64,000 bases of DNA from Clostridium scatologenes (GTDB lineage Bacteria > Bacillota > Clostridia > Clostridiales > Clostridiaceae): contig NZ_CP009933.1 in the NCBI RefSeq assembly GCF_000968375.1, positions 2,294,001 to 2,358,000 on the forward strand, in the 5' to 3' direction. The translations under genes were made by a program, and so were the position numbers. A model generated the notes under the pieces. That model made no database searches, had not been told where the DNA came from, and was given only the letters and a program-made list of their open reading frames with translations. Shown here in pieces: positions 18,271 through 26,902 of this stretch; within the stretch, counting starts at the first letter, position 1; each line of letters starts with the position of its first letter.

Positions 18271-18329
18271 ATCAAGTCATTCGTAAACTCAGGTGGAGTT
18301 TACCCATGAAGAATACCCCTTACGTGAGC
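18271..18329 (+). repeat. Structured intergenic repeat element, copy C
   Basis: This copy matches copy A at 48 of 59 positions without a gap. The inner stem GGC/GCC of copy A is GGT/ACC here, a compensated two-base change that keeps the pairing. The loop GGAGTTT and the block GAATACC are unchanged. The outer stem ACTCA/TGAG is kept but slightly shorter. It ends 91 nt before the acetyltransferase gene on the plus strand. Confidence 0.7.
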
Positions 18330-18420
18330 AGGCGCGTAATTATATGATGAACTTTATCATAATTAACAACATACATTATTACTATAGATACAAAAATTAA
18401 CTTTAAGGAGAATTAAGAGT

Positions 18421-19467
18421 ATGATTGTTAAATTGGCAGTGCCTGCTTGGACAAATAGAGAAACTAAGATGTTCTACTTTAACGTTGAAAATAGGGATAG
18501 TTTTCCACTGATATGTGTTGGGAGGGATTCCTATCTTGCTGATGGACTAATTACCACTGGAGCAAACTTTACCTTTCAACAAGGATATGCAGTTCATAAT
18601 TTGCATGTAGGTCAATTTTCTTCAATTGGACATTGTTCAAATTTTACTGTAGGATTGGGGCATAATTATTTCAATTTAACCACAGGGGTATCAGAGTTAT
18701 TTAAAGAAAATATGGAACCTGACTATGAAGGTAATTATAAGGAAAAGGGACAAATATTGATTCAAAACGATGTGTGGTTAGGGCATACTGTAACTATAAT
18801 GCCAGGGGTAATAATTCACAATGGAGCAGTTGTAGCTGCTAACTCCCATGTTGTTAAAGATGTACCTCCATATGCACTAGTAGGAGGAAATCCTGCCAAG
18901 ATAATAAAATATAGATTCAGCAAAGAAATAATAGATAAGCTTCTTACCATTCAATGGTGGAATTGGAGTGACGATAAAATTAAAGAAAATAATGAATTCT
19001 TTAAAAGTCAGGATATTACTGCTTTTTGCAATAAATTTTATGATGAAGCGGTAGATAACAATAGAAAAATTAAAGATATTCAAATATCAAGATTAGATAA
19101 CACATATCTATTCTTCATGGATTTTACAGATCCATATGCCATTTGGAAAAGAGTAATAAGAGAATTTGTAAGAAAATTCAAATCAAAAGAAGATTGCCTA
19201 TTAATTCTATACATTGATAAAGAATATTCAAATAATAATGTTGAATTAATTAATTCCCTTCATCAGTTTATACATGAATTATCAACAGCCGAGAACTTTA
19301 AATGCAGTATTAATGCTTATATAAGCACTAAAGAAAATGAAAAAGCAATATTTAAAAAGGTAGATTATTTTATAACTAATAGAAGCAAGTATACAATTCT
19401 TTATTCAGAATATGCATATGAAAATAATGTTAAAATAATCTCCGGTGTTGATATGCCTATATTCTAA
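18421..19467 (+). CDS. Hexapeptide-repeat O-acetyltransferase with a C-terminal extension
   Basis: 348 aa; SD AAGGAG about 9 nt before the ATG. Residues about 30-165 form a left-handed beta-helix of the CatB/Vat xenobiotic acetyltransferase type, with NDVWLGHTVTIMPGVIIHNGAVVAANSHVV and YALVGGNPAKIIKYRF. The segment WWNWSDDKI that follows is typical. Residues about 205-348 form an extra domain with alternating beta/alpha pattern that I do not recognise (SRLDNTYLFFMDFTDPY, LLILYIDKEY). Ordinary Vat/CatB proteins end near 210-220 aa. It probably transfers acetyl from acetyl-CoA to a sugar or drug hydroxyl. Preceded by repeat copy C. Confidence 0.8.
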   Translation: MIVKLAVPAWTNRETKMFYFNVENRDSFPLICVGRDSYLADGLITTGANFTFQQGYAVHNLHVGQFSSIGHCSNFTVGLGHNYFNLTTGVSELFKENMEPDYEGNYKEKGQILIQNDVWLGHTVTIMPGVIIHNGAVVAANSHVVKDVPPYALVGGNPAKIIKYRFSKEIIDKLLTIQWWNWSDDKIKENNEFFKSQDITAFCNKFYDEAVDNNRKIKDIQISRLDNTYLFFMDFTDPYAIWKRVIREFVRKFKSKEDCLLILYIDKEYSNNNVELINSLHQFIHELSTAENFKCSINAYISTKENEKAIFKKVDYFITNRSKYTILYSEYAYENNVKIISGVDMPIF

Positions 19468-19590
19468 ATAAACACCATAATACTTTTTATATTAGATTGT
19501 TGAATTCTTTAACTCCAACAATAAAGACCTCTAAAGCAAATATTGGAATTTTGAGAACTAATAGTAAATGCTTAGGTTGTTTTAAACAAT

Positions 19591-19620
19591 AAAAAATGTG
19601 GTATAATTCCCACATTTTTT
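19591..19620. terminator. Terminator of the pyrimidine cluster
   Basis: AAAAAATGTGG and CCACATTTTTT form an 11-bp stem with an 8-nt loop and U-tracts on both strands. It lies just downstream of preA and is convergent with the acetyltransferase gene. Confidence 0.85.
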
Positions 19621-19626
19621 ATAATA

Positions 19627-20829
19627 TTATTTATATACTTTCTCACCACTTGAAATTGCAGTTACAGGACATACATTGACACACAAATGGCAACCAACAC
19701 ACTTTTTCTTTATTAATTTAGGCTGCCTAATTTTACTTTCCCATTTTAAAGCCTGATGCCCTCCATCATAGCATGAAATATAACATCTTCCACATCCAAC
19801 ACACTTATCTTCATTAAAGCATGGATATACAACATAACTTCTGTCTAGTTTATCTGCCGTAACTATATTATTTAAAGCTATTCCAACTAAATCCTCCAGT
19901 TTTTCAAAGCCATAATCCTCCATGTATAAGCTAAGGCCACTGATTAAATCTTCTATTATCCTATATCCATACTGCATAACTGCTGTGGTAATCTGCAAAT
20001 TACTAGCTCCTAAACTAATAAATTCTACTGCATCCCTCCAGTTTTCTATTCCTCCCATACCACTTATAGGAATGCCCTTAAGCTTATCACTTTGAGATAA
20101 ATCATTTATAAATCTAAGTGCTATAGGCTTTATTGCCTTACCCGAATATCCAGATACAGAAGACTTGCCATTTATAACTGGAAAAGCTGTAAATTTATCA
20201 AGATCTATTCCAGTTATGCTTTTCACTGTGTTTATTGCTGCAATGCCATCTGCTCCACCTTCAATAGATGCCGCTGCTGGCATTACCACATTTTCAATAT
20301 TAGGTGTCATTTTCGACAATATAGGAAGCTTTGTACCTCTTCTAGTTGCTTCACAATATTTCTTAACCAACTCTGGATTTTGTCCTACATCTGCCCCCAT
20401 GGATTCAGTGGTCATTTGAGGACAGGAAAAATTACATTCTATGATATCCACACCAGCTTCAGTTGCAAGCCTTGCAAGCTCTGTCCATTCTTTTTCATTT
20501 TCCCCCATTATAGATGCAACAATTATTTTACTTGGAAAATCTTTTTTTAATTCTTTAAGCCAGGCTAAATTTTCTTCCAAGGTATGATCTGAAATTTGCT
20601 CTAAATTTTTAAATCCCATAAAAGGTGTATTTTCTTTTCCTATTACATCAAAACGAGGAGAAACTTCCTCTGGAACATAAAAGCCTATAGTTTTAAAAAC
20701 AACTCCAGCCCAGCCCATTTTCAGCGCTTTTGCACACATTTCATAATTGCTTCCTACCACAGAAGAGGAAAGAAAAAAAGGATTTTCACATTTAATTTTG
20801 CAAAACTCTATAGATAAATCTTTGCTCAT
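19627..20829 (-). CDS. preA: Dihydropyrimidine dehydrogenase, PreA-type subunit
   Basis: 400 aa; SD GGAGGT 6-7 nt before the ATG. A dihydroorotate-dehydrogenase-like FMN barrel spans about 1-310, with the catalytic Cys region ECNFSCPQM near 130, LSKMTPNIENV near 170, and ISGMGGIENWRDA near 255. Two C-terminal 4Fe-4S motifs follow, CVGCGRCYISC and CVGCHLCVNVCP. It reduces uracil and thymine to dihydropyrimidines in the cytoplasm. Last gene of the cluster and partner of the Fe-S protein at 20935. Confidence 0.92.
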   Translation of the reverse strand: MSKDLSIEFCKIKCENPFFLSSSVVGSNYEMCAKALKMGWAGVVFKTIGFYVPEEVSPRFDVIGKENTPFMGFKNLEQISDHTLEENLAWLKELKKDFPSKIIVASIMGENEKEWTELARLATEAGVDIIECNFSCPQMTTESMGADVGQNPELVKKYCEATRRGTKLPILSKMTPNIENVVMPAAASIEGGADGIAAINTVKSITGIDLDKFTAFPVINGKSSVSGYSGKAIKPIALRFINDLSQSDKLKGIPISGMGGIENWRDAVEFISLGASNLQITTAVMQYGYRIIEDLISGLSLYMEDYGFEKLEDLVGIALNNIVTADKLDRSYVVYPCFNEDKCVGCGRCYISCYDGGHQALKWESKIRQPKLIKKKCVGCHLCVNVCPVTAISSGEKVYK

Positions 20830-20934
20830 TTTTTAACCTCCTACAGTGCAGCATCAAGTATTAAGTTTTCTACAGTAACATGTAAAAATCATAAATATTC
20901 TTTTTCAAAGGCTATCCCTAACATTTAGTAAAAT

Positions 20935-21255
20935 CTACAGAATACCTTTTACCACATCATTAATTAGACATAAATCTTCTTGAACTATTCTTATTTTAAT
21001 GGGCCTGTCAATTTTTCCTCTTATACAGTTTCTTTGACAATACATCTTATTGTCACAAACTTCTCCGCAATGTCCTAGTTCTTTCACAGCTTTCTCTGCT
21101 TTTAAAGCTGCTCCTTTATAGTTATCCATTCTTAAAGACATAATTATACTTGCTGGATTTTTTCCGACCGGACAAGAACTGCTGCAAGGAGCTTCATAAC
21201 ATAATAGACACCTTGATGCTTCTTCTTTTAGCATAATATAATTTAAGTTATCCAT
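20935..21255 (-). CDS. PreT-like Fe-S domain protein lacking the flavin domain
   Basis: 106 aa; SD GGAGAT 6 nt before the ATG. It matches the N-terminal double-cluster domain of PreT, GltD and DPYD: RCLLCYEAPCSSSCP at 15-29, GHCGEVC near 61-67, and YCQRNCIRGKIDRPIKI near 72-88. In PreT (about 410 aa) this domain is followed by FAD and NADPH domains. Here the frame stops and the next 105 nt hold no coding continuation. Either it is a genuine stand-alone electron-transfer subunit for PreA, perhaps fed by ferredoxin, or a truncated gene. The good SD and intact cysteines favour function. Confidence 0.75.
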   Translation of the reverse strand: MDNLNYIMLKEEASRCLLCYEAPCSSSCPVGKNPASIIMSLRMDNYKGAALKAEKAVKELGHCGEVCDNKMYCQRNCIRGKIDRPIKIRIVQEDLCLINDVVKGIL

Positions 21256-21298
21256 ACTTATCTCCTTTCCTTTAACACTTCCAGCCTTTTATAATTCT

Positions 21299-22672
21299 CT
21301 ATATATAACTTTTTGCCTTCCTCTTTAATAATTTACCCCAGCCAGGTCTTCCTAAAAAATCCCCTTCTTTAAATACTATACTTCCTCTGGAAATAGTCAT
21401 ATCAATATATCCATTAAGCTTTAACCCTTCCCATATAGTATGATCTACATCTGAATGCATATTATCTTTTGAAACTGTAAATTCTCTATTAGGATCATAT
21501 ATTACTATATCTGCATCAGAACCTACTGCTATAGTTCCTTTTTCTGGAGCGCATCCATATATTTTAGCAGGATTTGTTGAACACAATTCAACTACTCTAT
21601 TAAAAGATAATCTTCCCTTATTTGCTTCACTTAGCATATAAGGATACATATTTTCAATACCCATACACCCATTAGGTATCTTTGTAAAATCCTCCTTTCC
21701 CCAGTCTTTTTCATAACTTTGGAAAGGACAGTGGTCTGTTGCAATTGTAGCTATATCTCCGCTTTTTATTCCCTGCCATAAGGCATCTTGACTTTCCTTC
21801 CCCTTCATTGGAGGTGAGCACACAAAGTTTCTGCCATCTTCTCTTTTATATACTTCACTTGTAAAATGAAGATACTGAGGACAAGTTTCTGCATATATCT
21901 CATAACCTTCATCTCTTGCTTTTTTTACTTCTTCCATTCCTTGTTTATTTGCAAGATGTACAATATATAATGGTGCATTTAATGATTTTGCCCAGTGTAT
22001 AGCTCGAATATCAGCTTCAGCTTCCACAAATTCCGGGCGTGAAAGATAGTGATACCAGGCTGAAGTTTTTCCTTCTTTTAAAAATTCTTCTGTTCTCATA
22101 TCTATAAGGTCTGGATTTTCAGCATGTACAGCAATCATGGCACCTACTTCTTTTCCTTTTTTAAGCACCTTGCAAAATACTGCATCATCCACCATTAAGC
22201 CTTCCTTTTTATATACCATAAACACCTTAAAGCTTGATATACCAAAATCAACTGCAGCTTTGAATTCATCAAGTACTTCTGGAGTTAAATCTGTTATAGC
22301 TACATGAAAAGCATAATCTACACAAGCCTTAGGTCTGCAAAGTTCATCTCTTCTTTTAGCTGTTTCTATAATTCCCTCACCTTTTTGTTGAAGTGCAAAA
22401 TCAAAAACAGTAGTTACACCACCGCAAGCTGCTGCACGTGTACCAGCTTCATAATTATCTGCTGAAACCGTTCCTCCAAAAGGCATTTCCAGATGCGTAT
22501 GCGCATCTAAAGCACCAGGGAGAACATATTTACCTGAAGCATCAATAATTTCAGCTTTATCATCTACTATATTTTCTCCTATCATAACAATTTTTTCACC
22601 TATAACAGCTATATCTGCCTTGTAGGTATCAAAAGCTGTTATAATAGTTCCATTTTTAATTATCTTATCCAT
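21299..22672 (-). CDS. hydA: Dihydropyrimidinase / hydantoinase
   Basis: 457 aa. An amidohydrolase metal centre is visible: DAHTHLEMPF near 57, the carboxylated-lysine region SSFKVFMVYK near 150, AVHAENPDL near 182, HLANKQGMEEV near 238, and ATDHCPF near 311. It opens dihydrouracil to N-carbamoyl-beta-alanine (and thymine or hydantoin analogues). SD GGATTTATT precedes the ATG. Second catalytic step of the cluster, 43 nt upstream of the Fe-S protein gene. Confidence 0.92.
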   Translation of the reverse strand: MDKIIKNGTIITAFDTYKADIAVIGEKIVMIGENIVDDKAEIIDASGKYVLPGALDAHTHLEMPFGGTVSADNYEAGTRAAACGGVTTVFDFALQQKGEGIIETAKRRDELCRPKACVDYAFHVAITDLTPEVLDEFKAAVDFGISSFKVFMVYKKEGLMVDDAVFCKVLKKGKEVGAMIAVHAENPDLIDMRTEEFLKEGKTSAWYHYLSRPEFVEAEADIRAIHWAKSLNAPLYIVHLANKQGMEEVKKARDEGYEIYAETCPQYLHFTSEVYKREDGRNFVCSPPMKGKESQDALWQGIKSGDIATIATDHCPFQSYEKDWGKEDFTKIPNGCMGIENMYPYMLSEANKGRLSFNRVVELCSTNPAKIYGCAPEKGTIAVGSDADIVIYDPNREFTVSKDNMHSDVDHTIWEGLKLNGYIDMTISRGSIVFKEGDFLGRPGWGKLLKRKAKSYI

Positions 22673-22703
22673 AATAAATCCACCCCATTTAAAATTAATT
22701 TAT

Positions 22704-24176
22704 CTACATTACCTTTTCACCTGGTATTTCATTTGAAATTTCTATATTTTTAACTGGATTAAATATGGCATAAATCACAAAAGATAATGCAAACCCTACA
22801 AACCATGAATAATCAGATATTCCACTTAAGCTAGGAACTATCTTTCCAATTAGTGCTCCGAATACACCTATTACAAGTGCTGCTATTGCTACTTTGTTAA
22901 AACCATTTTTATAAGAATACTCTCCAGTTGGATCATAAAGATCTCTTAATTTTAGATTTGTTTTTCTACAAACCCAATAATCACAAATTATTATTGCAGC
23001 TATTGATCCAAGTATTCCTGAATAAGTTCCAAGCCATGTAAAAATATATCCTGATGGATCTGCAAGAAGCTTCCATGGCATTATCAATATGCCTATTATT
23101 CCTGTTATAAGTCCACCTGTTTTAAAACTTATATACTTTGGACAGCAATTTGAAAAATCATAAGCTGGTGACACAGTATTAGCAGCTATGTTAACTGAAA
23201 GTGATGCCACTACTATTCCAAAGAAACCTATAAACAATGCAATTGGATTAGTAAATTTCGATACTACATCAACAGGGTCCCACATTGCCTTGCCATATAC
23301 AATAGCAGTGGCAGAAGTTATAATTATTCCCATTGTAGAAAATATTGTCATTGTTAATGGTAAACCTATTGCCTGTCCTTTCATTTGCTGTTTTTGACTT
23401 TTTGCAAATCTCGTAAAATCGGGTATATTAAGTGATAAAGTTGCCCAAAATCCTATAGTACCTGTAAGTGATGGTATAAATACCTTCATAAATTGTCCTG
23501 TACCTGTAAGTTTACTTGGTTCATTTAAAAGTGGACCAAAACCATTTGCTGCCGTTATAATCCAAGCTAGTAATATAAATGCTAGAATCATTACTAATGG
23601 TGCTGCCCAGTTTTCAAACTTTTTAATTACTTCCATACCTCTGTAAATAACAAGCATCTCTATTGCCCAAAATATCATAAAAGTAATTCCTGCCGAAAGT
23701 GACAAACCGGCAATTTGAAAGTTTCCTCCAATATTTTTAAAGCCTGGAATTAATGCTGATACCAAAACATTTAAAGCACTTCCTCCTATAAATGTATTTA
23801 TTCCAAACCATCCACAAGCAACTACAGCTCTAAGCACAGCTGCAATATTAGCTCCCTTGGTTCCAAAAGAAGCCCTTGCAAATACAGGAAAGGAAATTCC
23901 ATATTTTGCTCCTGGATGAGAATTGAGAAGCATTGGAATTAGCACAATAAGATTGCCAAGGGTTATAGTAAATAGTGCTTGAAGCCAATTCATACCAAGT
24001 GCTATAAGACTTCCTGCCATTGTATAAGTAGGAACGCAGTGAGCCATTCCAACCCAAAGTGCTGTATAATTATAGGTATTCCAAGTTCTTTCTTTTAACT
24101 TTGTTGGTGCCAAATCTTCATTGTAAAGGCTGCTTGAACTCATATTTTCATTTAACTCATACATTTCTTCTTTCAT
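22704..24176 (-). CDS. NCS1-family nucleobase permease
   Basis: 490 aa with about 12 hydrophobic helices. The N-terminus has ERTWNTYNYTALWVGMAHC and GSLIALGMNWLQALFTI, both typical of the NCS1 family (cytosine, uracil, allantoin, hydantoin transport). ISFPVFARASFGTKGANI is also conserved. The position between the hydantoinase and N-carbamoyl-hydrolase genes makes uracil, thymine or a hydantoin the likely substrate. Uptake is probably cation-coupled. SD AGGAGTGAAGAATA directly precedes the ATG. Confidence 0.88.
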   Translation of the reverse strand: MKEEMYELNENMSSSSLYNEDLAPTKLKERTWNTYNYTALWVGMAHCVPTYTMAGSLIALGMNWLQALFTITLGNLIVLIPMLLNSHPGAKYGISFPVFARASFGTKGANIAAVLRAVVACGWFGINTFIGGSALNVLVSALIPGFKNIGGNFQIAGLSLSAGITFMIFWAIEMLVIYRGMEVIKKFENWAAPLVMILAFILLAWIITAANGFGPLLNEPSKLTGTGQFMKVFIPSLTGTIGFWATLSLNIPDFTRFAKSQKQQMKGQAIGLPLTMTIFSTMGIIITSATAIVYGKAMWDPVDVVSKFTNPIALFIGFFGIVVASLSVNIAANTVSPAYDFSNCCPKYISFKTGGLITGIIGILIMPWKLLADPSGYIFTWLGTYSGILGSIAAIIICDYWVCRKTNLKLRDLYDPTGEYSYKNGFNKVAIAALVIGVFGALIGKIVPSLSGISDYSWFVGFALSFVIYAIFNPVKNIEISNEIPGEKVM

Positions 24177-24252
24177 TATTCTTCACTCCTATTTTCAAAT
24201 TTTGTAGAGTCATTTCTATAATGCATCTGCATTCCTAGCTGTTTAAAAAATT

Positions 24253-25482
24253 TTATTTTTTATCGATGTCTAGTATAGTTTGTAGTAAAACATTAGCTCC
24301 ATTTAAACAATCCTCAAGCTTGGTTTTTTCAATTTCACAATGACTGTGTCCACCAATGCTTGGAACAAATATCATAGTTGTAGGTATCATATCCGATATA
24401 AATTGAGCATCATGCCCTGGTCCGCTGTATATTCTCATATTTGAATAACCATAAAGCTTTGCATTTTTTTCAACAAAATCTACAAATTCTTTATTAAAGC
24501 TTACAGTTTTACGTGACCACAACTCCTTGTAACTCACTCTACATTTTGCAATTTCAGAAGGTATATTCTTTATGATTTGAACCACCTGTTTTATCACTTC
24601 AGGATCTTGATGTCTTGCATCTAAAGTGAATTTAACGTTATCTGGAATAATGGTATGCACATTTGGTGAACAAATAATTCTTCCTGTAGTATAAACTAAT
24701 TTTCCATCAAGCTTATCTAGTTCCCTGTGTAAATATAAAATTGCTTCAGAAGCTGCTAAAAGAGCATCCTGTCTCATTTTCTGTGGGACCGTACCAGCAT
24801 GGCCAGCTTGTCCAGCAAATTCAAATTCATAGTTAACCATTCCAACAACGCCTTCAACTACACCGATTTGAATTTTCTCAGCTTCAAGTACTGGGCCTTG
24901 TTCAATATGCAGCTCCAAAAGAGCCATATAATCTTTAGGATTCATTCTATTTTTTTGACCACCTTTATATCCGCTTGCTTCTAGGGCTTCCTCAAAGGTC
25001 GTACCTTCTTTATCCTTTGACGCCAGCATTTTGGACTTATCAAACTTGCCAGTGATAACACCTGAAGACATCATAGCTGGATCAAATCGAGCTCCTTCTT
25101 CATTAGTCCAGACGGTAACAGTAATTGGATGTCGATGCTCTATATTTTCTTTAACAATAGTTTCAGCTGCTTCCATGGCAGTGAGCACTCCTAGAATACC
25201 ATCATAATTTCCACCTTGTACTACCGAATCACAATGAGAACCCATTGCAATATGAGGCAAATCTTCTGCTCCTTTCAAAGTAGCATATATATTTCCCATA
25301 TCATCCGTTATAATATCTGCTCCAATTTTTTTCATTCTAGTGCAAATTTCGCTTCTTGCCTGAAGATCTGCTTCTGACAAAGCAAGTCTTGTTATTCCAC
25401 CTTTTCCTGTATCACCAAATTTACTAAAAGTAATAATTTTATCTTCCATTCTTTTCTTATCACAACAAAACATAACTTCCAT
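24253..25482 (-). CDS. N-carbamoyl-beta-alanine amidohydrolase (M20 family)
   Basis: 409 aa. Dimetal M20-type motifs: MGSHCDSVVQGGNYDGILGVL near 80, NEEGARFDPAMMSSG near 128, ELHIEQGPVLE near 194, and a late GHDAQFISDMIP near 355. The family includes allantoate amidohydrolase, L-carbamoylase and beta-ureidopropionase. The neighbours make beta-ureidopropionase the best reading: N-carbamoyl-beta-alanine to beta-alanine, CO2 and NH3. The start is ATG 25482 with AAGGATG upstream. Exact carbamoyl substrate specificity cannot be read from sequence. Confidence 0.87.
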   Translation of the reverse strand: MEVMFCCDKKRMEDKIITFSKFGDTGKGGITRLALSEADLQARSEICTRMKKIGADIITDDMGNIYATLKGAEDLPHIAMGSHCDSVVQGGNYDGILGVLTAMEAAETIVKENIEHRHPITVTVWTNEEGARFDPAMMSSGVITGKFDKSKMLASKDKEGTTFEEALEASGYKGGQKNRMNPKDYMALLELHIEQGPVLEAEKIQIGVVEGVVGMVNYEFEFAGQAGHAGTVPQKMRQDALLAASEAILYLHRELDKLDGKLVYTTGRIICSPNVHTIIPDNVKFTLDARHQDPEVIKQVVQIIKNIPSEIAKCRVSYKELWSRKTVSFNKEFVDFVEKNAKLYGYSNMRIYSGPGHDAQFISDMIPTTMIFVPSIGGHSHCEIEKTKLEDCLNGANVLLQTILDIDKK

Positions 25483-25510
25483 ATCTCACACATCCTTAAA
25501 TTTATTTTTA

Positions 25511-26869
25511 TTAAATTGTTGTCTTTATATATTCATCAACGAAACACATTACCTTATCAAAAATACTCATAGCTTCTCTAAGTTCAGCTTCTTTAATAAT
25601 AAATGGAGGAGCTATCATTATGCTGTTTTCATGATGATAAGTTGAGAAACCTTTTTCTTTCAACATTCTAATAATTCTTGGCATAATTTTTTCTGGATCT
25701 TTTCCATAAGGAACTAGTGCTTCTCTTGTTTTCTTATCTTTAACTAATTCAACTGCTGCAAATAATCCAATATATCTTACATCTCCTACTGTTGGATGTT
25801 TTTCTTTAATATCTTCTAATATTTCTCCAAGTATCTCTCCCATTTTCCTACTGTTTTCAATTAAATTTTCTTCTTCATAAACCTCTATAGTAGCAATTCC
25901 TGCAGCGCAACCTATAGGATGAGCATTATATGTCAAACCACACATAAGTGTGTTATTATCAAAATATTCTGATATTTTTTTATCCACTATCACTCCTCCA
26001 AAAGGTACATATCCACAAGTTATGCCCTTTGCAAAGGTAATAATATCTGGCTTTACATTAAAGTTTTCACAAGCAAACCATTTTCCCGTTCTTCCCCAAC
26101 CTGCCATAACTTCATCACAAACCATAAGTATTCCAAACTCATCACAAACTTTTCTTACGCCTTTTAAATATCCCTTAGGAGGTATTATCACACCATTACT
26201 ACCTGTTATGGTTTCTAAAAATATAGCTGCTACACTTTGTGTTCCTTCATAAATCAGCTGCTCTCTTAATTTATCTACATAATATTTTGATGCAGCCTCT
26301 TCACTTTCAAACTTGATACCTGCCCTATAAATGTAAGGATCAAAGAACTTTACAAACCCTGGTATTCCAGGCTCACAGGTATATCTTCTAGGTTCTCCTG
26401 TTAAATTGGCAGCTCCATAGCTGGCACCATGATATGAACGATATCTTGAAAATATTTTATTTCTTCCTGTAAACATCTTTGCTATTTTAATTGCATTTTC
26501 ATTTGAATCAGACCCTCCAAGGGTGAAAAAAACCTTTCCCATATTATCCGGAGCCTTCTCAATTACTTTTTTAGCCAATAAAGACCTTACATCTACTGCA
26601 TATCCAGGTCCCATAAAAGCCATTTTATCAGCCTGCTTTTTTATTGCTTCAATTATCTTTTTATTTCCATGTCCTACATTTAAATTTACAAGCTGTGAGG
26701 ACATATCAAAATACTTTTTTCCTTCACTATCCCAAAAGTAGATTCCTTCCGCCTTTTCAATTACCATAGGATTTAAACTTCCTTGTGCACTCCATGAATG
26801 CAAATTGTATCTTTTATCAAACTTCTTTATTTTTTCTGCTGTTATACTCTCTCTCTCTACAGTTAACAT
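25511..26869 (-). CDS. Class III aminotransferase, probable beta-alanine aminotransferase
   Basis: 452 aa; SD GGGGAGG before ATG 26869. PLP fold-I class III features: YFDMSSQLVNLNVGHGN near 50, FTLGGSDSNENAIKIA near 117, LMVCDEVMAGWGRTG near 250, and the PLP lysine in ITFAKGITCGYVPFGG near 285. Inferred step: beta-alanine plus a keto acid to malonate semialdehyde. This corresponds to the PydD role described for reductive pyrimidine pathways ending in 3-hydroxypropionate. It sits between the carbamoyl hydrolase and an iron-dependent alcohol dehydrogenase. Confidence 0.87.
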   Translation of the reverse strand: MLTVERESITAEKIKKFDKRYNLHSWSAQGSLNPMVIEKAEGIYFWDSEGKKYFDMSSQLVNLNVGHGNKKIIEAIKKQADKMAFMGPGYAVDVRSLLAKKVIEKAPDNMGKVFFTLGGSDSNENAIKIAKMFTGRNKIFSRYRSYHGASYGAANLTGEPRRYTCEPGIPGFVKFFDPYIYRAGIKFESEEAASKYYVDKLREQLIYEGTQSVAAIFLETITGSNGVIIPPKGYLKGVRKVCDEFGILMVCDEVMAGWGRTGKWFACENFNVKPDIITFAKGITCGYVPFGGVIVDKKISEYFDNNTLMCGLTYNAHPIGCAAGIATIEVYEEENLIENSRKMGEILGEILEDIKEKHPTVGDVRYIGLFAAVELVKDKKTREALVPYGKDPEKIMPRIIRMLKEKGFSTYHHENSIMIAPPFIIKEAELREAMSIFDKVMCFVDEYIKTTI

Positions 26870-26902
26870 TTTTCTTCCTCCCCACTTAACTTTAAAATTT
26901 AC

